A stretch of DNA of 64,000 bases from Kalmusia sp. IMI 367209 (lineage: Eukaryota; Ascomycota; Dothideomycetes; Pleosporales; Didymosphaeriaceae). Below the pieces are notes generated by a model, which had not been told where the DNA came from, did no database searches, and worked only from the letters and a program-made list of their open reading frames with translations. Shown here piece after piece: positions 55,977 through 64,000 of the stretch. Within the stretch, counting starts at the first letter, position 1; every line of letters begins with the position of its first letter. The stretch is taken from assembly GCA_027946365.1 (NCBI GenBank), contig JAPEUQ010000016.1, positions 372,001 to 436,000 on the forward strand, written 5' to 3'. Both the position numbers and the translations under genes were made by a program.

Positions 55977-57436
55977 TATGAGGTGTGGATGTGGGCAGAG
56001 TCGTGCTGTCGGAGTGACTTGTGGCGGACAGGCTCGTGCTAGGCGCAGTGACCTGTGCCGTGCCCGGAGGACGTGAATCCAGCGGGGGCCAGCCAAGCGA
56101 CGGGTGACGTACGGGCGAGCACGGCAAGCGACGCAGCGGAGGCTGGTGATGGAGGCGGCGATAGGGGAGAAACCACCAGCGACGGCGGGCACAGCGTCGG
56201 CGGGTCGTTGGGGAGGGGGTGGGCGGTCAGGAGAGGATTGCGATGGCTGCTGGCGTCGTTGATGGGCCTGAGACAGTGTCGAGGGAGACGACGCTACCGG
56301 CTCTAGCCAAGCCCTTGCCACCTCCACCCATCCGCATGCATGCGATAACACCGACCCTCAACACGAACAGGGTCAGATTTCCTCTTTCTCACCGCCGCGC
56401 TTTTGTCAGCCGTGCTCCTCTCTTTCGGGGCAGAATATTCTCGATGTCAACTGCTTTCACTGTCTGGGACGCTGCCTGTTATCGCTCGTGCGATGCTTCC
56501 AGGCCGACGCAGTCCAGGCCCATCTTGCCTTTAAACTGGCTGCCAGCGCATTGCAGCCCTGCATTGAGCGGGCCTGATAGAAAATACCTCGTTCTTCGTG
56601 CGCCCCAGAAACGCGCGGTAGCAGCAGAGGCTCCGGAGAGCGTTGCGCCTTTTGCCCTGCGGTATGCGCCGTCCAATCAGGTTCCCGACCCCATTCAGCC
56701 CAGGCACCGCATCCTGAAGCAGTTGCAAAGATGAAACACCAGGGCTGAGGCGCATTACAGAGCCGCCCAGTGCACGGTGCTATTCATAGACACACCGCTG
56801 CGCTGTGTGATTCGACTGTGTTGTTGTAATCCATCCATGGAGAGTACTCGACGGTGCAACTCCACTACGCACCTCTCCTAATCCAAACGAACATGAAGCG
56901 TCAACGCAACACAGGCCCACAATCAATGGAATGAAAAACGAACGCCAACGACAAGCTTTTTGGTGCTTTCGTCGCAGAAAACCAGCCTTACCCTCGCTTT
57001 AACGTAAGCTCACGCTCGAGCCTCACCGCAGATCCTACAACGTCACAACCCCATCCTTCATAGCATGCGCCTTGCTTGCACGACTCAATTCCTTATTTTG
57101 AAGGTAAATTCAGGCGTTCCCTTTCTCGGCATCTAGTATGTATACGTGCCGATTGCTGTCAATTACCCAATCGCACCTCCACAGCATCGCAAAGTATAGC
57201 CCTACAAAATGGCTTAGCGCACAAAGGTGTAGACAGAGTAGCGTTCTGCGTAGATATAGTTGTAGATCACAATTCCTACGTCTTGCGATTATAGTTGAGC
57301 AAATAGCTGTACCTGGCGATCAGATGGCGAAGATGTGAGATTAGACGTACGACGAAGTAGGGAAGACCATAGATAAGTACTGCCACTCACAAACCGTCTC
57401 GCGTTGTTCCTGTCCTACTTTGAACGAAGATCCAAA
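55977..57436. other. Intergenic region, no gene supported
   Basis: This GC-rich 1.46-kb region contains the divergent promoters of the SSH4-like gene and the GPI-type gene. A plus-strand frame at 56219-56734 is open but shows no motif and overlaps other open frames. Confidence 0.4.
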
Positions 57437-58434
57437 ATGTTAGCACACACCCTTTTAACCTTAGGACTCGCCGTGCAAGCCGCAAGGGCATTGACCAAAG
57501 GCAACCAAACCGACAACTCCACTGGACAATGCGATGTAGAAGGCGGGTACGACTATGTCAACGTCACCGGAACCCTCACCATCCCGGGCTTTAAATATCC
57601 TAGGTTCGATCAACATGACTGGACCTTGTATTTCGGTATTAAAGACATACGGAACACGACCGCGAACAAAAATAAAGATGACCTACTTCTCTGGATCGAC
57701 GCAGACGACGACCTGGACTCTCTAGACCTTCCATACATAGGATGCGCTGTCCATCTAGGCTACGACGAGAAAAACAAAAAGACCAGCACGGGCAATATAG
57801 CTCAGGGCGATGCGTGCAAAGGTGTGTTCAGCGAGAAATGCTTCAATTCGATTCAATCGAAGGCGAAGGCCGCTGCGGAGGCTCAGTCCAGCGATGACCA
57901 TGACCGTCGAATGATATCAGACATATGTAAAGACGTAGTACAATTCGAAGATGACGATTGTACTGAAGAGGAATGGTTGGGTGCAACGGGAGCAGTTAGT
58001 ATGTTTCCCCTTCTTCCCCTTTTCCAAACCAATTCTACATATCTGCGCGGGCTAATCCCCTTCTTACAGGTATCTTCGGCAGCGGGGCACAAGGGACAAA
58101 CGGCACTGACGGCTGCGGCGATCCTGGGGTCGCTGAAGGCAGCCAAATTCGATCCTCTCGCGGATCCCTTATGACTATATCGGACAACCATATCGATGAT
58201 TTCGTAAATTATGACAGACTTGTGGATACGATTTTTCCATATATGCTCGTCGCTTGGGACAGGAACAGGTATGATAACCAGAGCGGGTGGGGCGATGCGA
58301 GGTTAATCTGCCCAACTATGAATCAGTTTAAGGAGGGAAGTCGGATACCAAAATCTGCGGCAGTGAGCGGAAAGGCGCTCAACAGTATGGTCTTAGCTGT
58401 TTTGGTCTTCGGATCTGTAGCGTTGACGATATAG
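57437..58434 (+). CDS. Probable GPI-anchored secreted protein
   Basis: The two exons are 57437-57998 and 58070-58434 (gtatgt..tacag), coding for 308 aa, joined as TGAV-S-IFGSGAQG. A signal peptide covers residues 1-19 (LAHTLLTLGLAVQAARA). Several N-glycosylation sequons are visible (NQT, NST, NVT, NTT, NGT, NQS). A C-terminal hydrophobic stretch (MVLAVLVFGSVALTI) after a Ser/Ala/Gly segment fits a GPI-attachment signal. Cysteines are frequent; the middle is acidic (DADDDLDSLD). I recognise no domain. The protein is probably cell-wall or surface located. Confidence 0.72.
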
Positions 58435-61400
58435 TATTGGAGCAAGTGAAAAATAGTAACGAATAACCACAGAATTTCAATGACATGATAATCATGATGT
58501 GTCAACGTACTTTTTCCAGGCTCGCCTTGAGAAATAAATCTTAAGCGTAGAGTTAGGGCAATATTGCAGTGATGTGATCCATCTCCATACGCGCATAGCA
58601 TCGGTTGTCAAGAAGACCCATGCGCGATATGAAGACAAGATCCCAAATTTGCGGCGTAAAGTCCATTTCTACGAGGCTGGACCTTTACCCAAACAATACC
58701 TTCCTATCATCAATGTGCTTGTAACTATCTTCTTCCAGGAACCAGGAGCACATTTAGGTATTAGTCGCAGTGAAGCTCTGTTCCGCCACATGTACCACAT
58801 AATATCAACTCCAAAATTGTATGCCGCGGCCAAAGGATTGTCCCGCTCCCTTGGGAAGGAATTCTGAAGGTTTCTATGGTAGGGGTGATGTGCAATAGGA
58901 GAATCGAAACCGGACTAAGAGCCGCATAGGTGTTTCCCTATAATCTTCGCAGGCAGATGTCGAACAGAATCGATTCTGCTTTCTGATCCTTAGCTGACTG
59001 ATTGTTGAGACTTGACATGTGTACATGAAATCTTGTAGTCCATGAAAATCGTATCTTGTAGCCAAAAACCAGGTTAACAAACATATCTGTGCGCAGTTGC
59101 CACAGCATATTAAAGACCCTGCTCACGCGTAAATCGATTTATCGACGATGTGGCTACTCCCGTGGAAAGTGACGCAAGACGCGGGCGGCTCAATCCCGGG
59201 AATCAAGGCAAAGCATGCCCGAAGCTGTCTGCGATAGATAGATGATGTAGTAGTATTTGGCCGGGGAAATTGTTTGTGGTCTGTGCCGGAACTTCCAAGG
59301 GTGAATCTGGTCGGTGTAACGGCAATATTGGTCGTACGAAGCACCATATGCATGATGAATTGTTAGCAGTGACCTGTTGCTGCTCGTTGGTACAGACTGT
59401 GTCAACGTGCAGCAAGAAAGGTGAAAGCTCCCCCACAACACACGCCTCGACTTAAAATTAATGATTGCACACTAAGACTCTACACTCCTGTATGCTTAGA
59501 AACGGACTAAATAGGGCTACTCGCAGAGCGTACGAGCTCTACTCTTCCCAGGGTAACGCTCTGGGCATCAGTGCAGATTGTGGCTAAGGCGCGCAAGTGG
59601 GTCTGTTTGCGCTCGTCTGATTGAGCTTGGAGCTGTGGAACATTTGTGCGCGTTTTCGCAAAAGCTGAAGTAACCTCAGCCAGCCCTCGCGTTCTTAGAT
59701 GTGATGGAATGCAGAGACGTACGGAATATCACATATTCGAGGAAGGTCGAGGGCACTGCAGGTCCCGGTGCGGTTCCAATCCTTGTGTAAGGTCAGTGGG
59801 TGGAGCTCGAGGATGAGAAGTGATGTTCGGCATTAGACAAGCGTATATAAATTTCCGAATAGACGCTGGCCGCGGCGAGGAGGATGCTAGCGGATGTGAC
59901 ACAACGAATGAATTGATCCATCACGCTGCGTCCATTTGGATATGGTAGATTAGTGTTGCACCTTACCACACAGTGGTGGAAACGCGTGACACGGCATTGC
60001 CGATTGAAGTAGGTAGCATATGGTACATTCGGAGCTGCATGAGCCTAATCGAGAGGTAATCGAAGTTCAGTTCCCGATCCTATCTCCATCATAATACCCA
60101 TGTCAGCGTTCTCTTGGCATCGAAGAAGAATGAATGAGCAGCTCCCGTGTATGCAGTCTGCAAGCTACCTTGTACAGTCGACACCACAGACGCGAACGGT
60201 GCGTCGTTGAGAGTAGTACAAGTCTCTTGGCATCCTGTCGTGAAGGACAACATGATCACTACCAACGCTGTGGCGATGAGAGATTATGAAGGGATAATGC
60301 AACAACAGTTGACTGTCGTTGATCATGGGTTTATTTGGCGATATGCTTGTTGAGATGGTGGAAGTGGCAGCGATGACCAGGCAAGGGTCGCGCTGGGGAA
60401 ACAGTGACCTGACGATTTGAATTCCTCGCTCTTTTGCACGGTATGCGATCAAAGACCGAGGAAGGAATAACGAATGTGTGAGCACGGGAAAAAAATTCCT
60501 GCTGAAAAGAACGCATTGGCTGCAGCTGCAGTCTCTGCGTCAGGGAGAGTCGTGCGTGAAGCAGACAGGGAGCGGTGACTGGACGTTTCTGGTCGGATGC
60601 ATGGATGGTCACCACAGTAGAGAGAGTTTCATTTCGTGAGCGATGGCCCAGCCAGTTCCCCGTGATTTATCATCTGTGGATTCTGAGGGGCCTGATGGAT
60701 CTGATTCGCGACTCAGGCTTTACCGTGGCAAGGCTGGGTCTTTCATCTGAACCTGCTTCGTCAACCTCTGAGCCCGTCTCGTGGGGGTGCAGGCGTCTGG
60801 CGCGGCTCGTGTCACTGATAAAAGGCGAACAGATGCCGACATGGTAGATGGTGCAACAGGGGCATCAGCCTGATAGCAAGGTCCGCAACGAGCGCTCGGG
60901 GGGCGAGGTATCTCACCGCACCTTAGAGAGCGACATATGTGTCGAGGCGGTGACAGAGCTGCAGGCGCCGTGCAACCACGGCCGCAGTGCACGTGAATGG
61001 CATGGCACAGGCGCGCCCTGGCCTTGGGTAACGCCGACAAGGACCCGCCGGCGACGTGACGGCAGTCTCTGCGGCCGTTGAAAGCGAGGTGAAGAGTGGA
61101 AAACTTGTGGGGGCCGCGCGCGCGCTGTCGCAAGTGGTGGGCTTCGTGCTGTCGCTCGCGGCCAGCCGAGCGATTGGGAGCGGCCCGAAACGCACTGCCA
61201 ACTCCTCCGGCCTGATAATTCAGAATTCTGTTCCCCCCGCCTGCGTTGCTGCTCCTGTCGACGCCGCCGTGTTCCAGCATCCCGCCCGCTTGACTGTCTT
61301 CTGTCGCACGGCAGCCCGTTCCTCTCCCGTGTGGCCGCTCGCACTGCTGGATTCAGGGCCCGTAACCCCTCGCCTGTAATCGCCTGCAACTAACCGCGCC

Positions 61401-61762
61401 CGCGCGTCATTCGAGAAGCAAACTTCACTGCACCACACGCAAAAAATTTGACGACTGCGCTCTTGTAGGACGACCAAAATGGTAGCCGACCTGTAGGCCG
61501 CCCCGACGAAGCGAGCTGGTACGTAGCCCTGCCATTGCCAATTCACCTATGGCTTTGCTTCCATGCGCTTTGAGCTAACAATGCCCTGCACCAGCAAACC
61601 CAGCGCGAGCCCTTCGCCACGGCCGACCGCCTTGTGCCTCCTCCTCACAGCTCACGGCGCTCCCTTCCCCCCATCCGCTGCCTGCTTCGACACGCAGACG
61701 CTACATAGCGACACCGTCCTCCTCCCCCTCCCCCGCACGGCAAGCCCACCACATACGCTGCC
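58435..61762. other. Long intergenic region, no gene supported
   Basis: These 3.3 kb hold the 3' flank of the GPI-type gene and the GC-rich upstream region of KAP104. A plus-strand frame near 58574-58867 (with GPLPKQYLPIINVLVTIFF) might be a gene fragment but has no support. The last 700 bases are GC-rich with many overlapping frames and no motif. Confidence 0.4.
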
Positions 61763-64000
61763 ATGGCGTGGCAACCGCAAGAGGAGCCTCTGCGGCAGCT
61801 CGCGCAGTGTCTGCGGGACTCCCTCAGTGGCCAGGACCCCAACGTCCAGAAGAATGCCGAAAACGTGAGTTTCCTGCTCGCCGTCTGCCCGTCCGGCGCG
61901 GTTGTGCTGACCTCTGGGGCGTATACAGATGCTCAAGTCGGCCAAGACATCTCCCGACATCGACAAATATCTAGCCTATGTCTTTTCGAACGGACAGCCA
62001 CCGCCAGTGCTCAATATGGATGCGTCCAGCTACTTCCAGGCGCGCGCGCTGCTGCCGCCGTCATGCTGAAGAACGACATCAAAACCTCATACAAGACTAT
62101 GCCCGAGACTTCAAAGTCGTATATACGGTCGATAATACTAGTAGCTTTACAAGATCCCAACTCGCAGATGCGAGGCTACGCGGGAAACGTCATCACTGAG
62201 GTCGTGCGCCAAGGTGGAATTGTAGGATGGCCGCAAGTGCTGTCCGATCTTGTTGACATGATAAGCAATACCAATGGGAATATCTCGCAGCAAGCCCAGG
62301 AAGGCGGCATGAGCGCCTTGCTAAAGATTTGCGAGGACAACAAGAAGGCCCTGAACCAAGCACATGAAGGAGGACAACGCTACTTGACAATCTTATTTCC
62401 AAAGTTGCTGGAATTCACCACCAGCCCGCTCCCAAAGGTGCGCGCAGACGCGCTTTCGGCTGCGAACGTATTCATACCCGATAACCCCACAGCTGTCCAG
62501 GAGAACATAGACGCATTATTACAACACCTCTTCAACCTTTCTGCGGATCCTAGCAATGAAGTACGGAAACACGTCTGCCGCTCATTCGTGCACATTGCCG
62601 ACATTGCGCCTGAAAGAATAACACCTCATATGGAGGGACTGGTAGACTATATGGTGACACAACAACGCAATCCTGACGACGCGGACCTGGCTCTTGATGC
62701 CGCTGAGTTTTGGCTATGCGCCGCCGAAGACGAGAAGATGCGTGAACACCTTGGCCCGTACCTTGCAAAGATTGTACCCGTACTACTAGAAAGCATGGTT
62801 TACAGCGAGGACGATATTCTTAGGCTAGAAGGCGAGAAGGAGGATGCGGAACTCGAAGATCGGGATGAGGATATCAAACCTACATTCGCCACCAGTAAAA
62901 CGGCTCGGCTGACAACTGCCCCCAATGGCAGCGAAACGCCAAATGCCAACGGTACCGCTATTCCTCCAAGCATGGACGATGATGACTTGAGCGATGGCGA
63001 GATCGATGATTTCGACGACGACGATTCAGTGGGCGATCCAGAGGAGCAGTGGAATCTCAGGAAGTGCTCAGCGGCCGCCCTCGATGTACTTGCATCGGTC
63101 TTCCACGAGCCAGTATTTCAGGCCACTCTACCTTACCTAACAGACAATCTCAGTCATGCAGAATGGCCAAACCGAGAAGCGGCTGTTCTGGCACTCGGGG
63201 CCATCGCGGACGGCTGCATGACAGTCGTCCAGCCGCATCTACCAATGCTAACGCCCTACATGATTACGCTTTTGCAGGATCCTGAGCCTGTCGTTCGTCA
63301 GATTACCTGCTGGTCGCTCGGGCGGTACTCAGGCTGGGCCTCACACCTGGACGAGAACGGCAAACAACAGTTCTTCGTCCCCGTGATGGACGGAATACTG
63401 CAAAGGATGCTCGACAACAACAAACGAGTCCAAGAGGCGGCTGCTTCGGCTTTTGCAAATCTCGAAGAAAAGGCCAACACCGAACTGAGAGCGTACTGTC
63501 ACATCATCGTACGCCAATTCGTTCAATGCTTCGCAAAGTACAAATCCCGGAACATGTTTATCCTGTACGACTGTGTCCAGACTCTTGCCGAACATGTCGG
63601 CCCGGCTCTTGCACAAGACGACCTGGTCAGTATTCTTATGCCTGCGCTCATTCAGCGATGGAACAATGTCTCGGATCAATCGAGAGAGATGTTTCCGCTG
63701 CTCGAATGCCTTTCGTATGTCGCTACGGCGCTCGGAGGGTCTTTCGAACGGTATGCTCCTGGTATTTTCTCTCGGTGCGTCAACATAATCCACCGGAACC
63801 TTCAGGAGGCCGTGTTCGCTGCTTCTAATCCCACACTGGATGTGCCCGACAAAGACTTCTTGGTAACGAGCCTGGATCTGGTCAGCGCGATCATACAAGC
63901 GCTCAACCCGTCTTCCAGCGCAGAACTAGTTGCTCGGTCCGACAACTTCTTCCAGCTGCTGTGTTTGTGCATGAAGGACGACAATAACGATGTGCGGCAA
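61763..64000 (+). CDS. kap104: Karyopherin beta-2 / transportin (KAP104), partial at 3' end
   Basis: Exon 1 is 61763-61864 (MAWQPQEEPLRQLAQCLRDS onward) and exon 2 begins at 61929 (gtgagt..acag) and runs off the window. HEAT repeats are recognisable throughout, with the acidic H8-type loop (MDDDDLSDGEIDDFDDDD) that releases cargo on RanGTP binding, and conserved blocks such as NREAAVLALGAIADGCM, PYMITLLQDPEPVVRQITCW and KRVQEAAASAFANLEE. Family knowledge: Kap104/transportin imports PY-NLS cargo such as hnRNP proteins into the nucleus. The frame breaks once at about 62041-62049 in a gcgcgcgcgc run: upstream reads SSYFQARA, downstream AAAVMLKNDIKT is one base out. KAP104 is essential in yeast, so a one-base sequencing/assembly deletion is likely. 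Confidence 0.9.
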   Translation, partial: MAWQPQEEPLRQLAQCLRDSLSGQDPNVQKNAENVSFLLAVCPSGAVVLTSGAYTDAQVGQDISRHRQISSLCLFERTATASAQYGCVQLLPGARAAAAVMLKNDIKTSYKTMPETSKSYIRSIILVALQDPNSQMRGYAGNVITEVVRQGGIVGWPQVLSDLVDMISNTNGNISQQAQEGGMSALLKICEDNKKALNQAHEGGQRYLTILFPKLLEFTTSPLPKVRADALSAANVFIPDNPTAVQENIDALLQHLFNLSADPSNEVRKHVCRSFVHIADIAPERITPHMEGLVDYMVTQQRNPDDADLALDAAEFWLCAAEDEKMREHLGPYLAKIVPVLLESMVYSEDDILRLEGEKEDAELEDRDEDIKPTFATSKTARLTTAPNGSETPNANGTAIPPSMDDDDLSDGEIDDFDDDDSVGDPEEQWNLRKCSAAALDVLASVFHEPVFQATLPYLTDNLSHAEWPNREAAVLALGAIADGCMTVVQPHLPMLTPYMITLLQDPEPVVRQITCWSLGRYSGWASHLDENGKQQFFVPVMDGILQRMLDNNKRVQEAAASAFANLEEKANTELRAYCHIIVRQFVQCFAKYKSRNMFILYDCVQTLAEHVGPALAQDDLVSILMPALIQRWNNVSDQSREMFPLLECLSYVATALGGSFERYAPGIFSRCVNIIHRNLQEAVFAASNPTLDVPDKDFLVTSLDLVSAIIQALNPSSSAELVARSDNFFQLLCLCMKDDNNDVRQ

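Noticed and set aside
56219..56734. 171-codon plus-strand frame in the GC-rich region upstream of SSH4
   Set aside because: GC-rich DNA gives long chance frames; no motif, no leader and an overlapping open frame on the other strand.
58574..58867. 97-codon plus-strand frame downstream of the GPI-type gene
   Set aside because: It looks mildly protein-like, but no family, splice partner or leader could be identified.
60720..61389. Several long minus-strand frames upstream of KAP104
   Set aside because: They overlap each other in different frames in GC-rich sequence and are Arg/Ala/Ser-rich without motif.
1..64000. CRISPR arrays, bacterial operons or prokaryotic ribosome-binding sites
   Set aside because: The window is clearly fungal nuclear DNA with spliceosomal introns; no regularly spaced direct repeats of CRISPR type are present.

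Overview
This is eukaryotic DNA from a filamentous ascomycete (Pezizomycotina). A Dothideomycete is my best guess, but the sequence alone does not prove the class. The evidence is: genes of one to four exons with short introns (roughly 50-110 nt) that have GT..AG ends and CTRAC-like branch sites; monocistronic genes on both strands; a conidiation protein Con-6; an RNR_inhib-type ribonucleotide reductase inhibitor; UstYa/DUF3328 chemistry; combined C2H2/Zn2Cys6 regulators; and a split tRNA-Thr. Exon borders below were worked out by hand from splice signals and protein continuity.

Layout. 0-10 kb holds a stand-alone RNase H-fold protein, an atypical SDR, an amidase, a tRNA-Thr(TGU), a gene-poor stretch with decayed fragments, and an F-box-like protein. 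10-13 kb holds the RNR inhibitor and a four-TM membrane protein. 13.9-17.2 kb is the highlight. A class I SAM methyltransferase, a UstYa-family oxidase (DUF3328, two HxxHC motifs) and a divergent small secreted peptide with three acidic [F/I]-E-D-F-[S/A]-[G/P] repeats form a compact candidate fungal RiPP (dikaritin-type) cluster that I do not recognise as any described one. 17.5-25.3 kb returns to conserved genes: zinc-finger/LysM/UBA-like protein, RPS22, carnosine N-methyltransferase-like, proteasome chaperone 4, Con-6 and an MDR reductase. 25.3-29 kb is sparse. ATG27 follows at 29.3 kb.

31.3-40.8 kb looks like a carbohydrate-utilisation locus: a GH31 alpha-xylosidase/alpha-glucosidase, a C2H2+Zn2Cys6 regulator (with a frameshift in a T7 run), an MFS sugar permease, and a secreted glycoside hydrolase inactivated by three stops and frameshifts. 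A [C/T]TCC-N3-GGAG inverted repeat occurs upstream of the GH31, permease and pseudogene. A degenerate tandem repeat lies at about 41.4-41.85 kb.

42-64 kb carries an F-box-like polyQ protein, a Dal5-type MFS transporter, a zinc-type alcohol dehydrogenase-like protein, a conserved unknown, an FAD monooxygenase, a MYND-finger protein, an SSH4-like SPRY trafficking adaptor, a probable GPI-anchored protein and the 5' two thirds of a transportin (KAP104). The transportin has a one-base frameshift in a GC repeat, which is more likely an assembly error than a real lesion.
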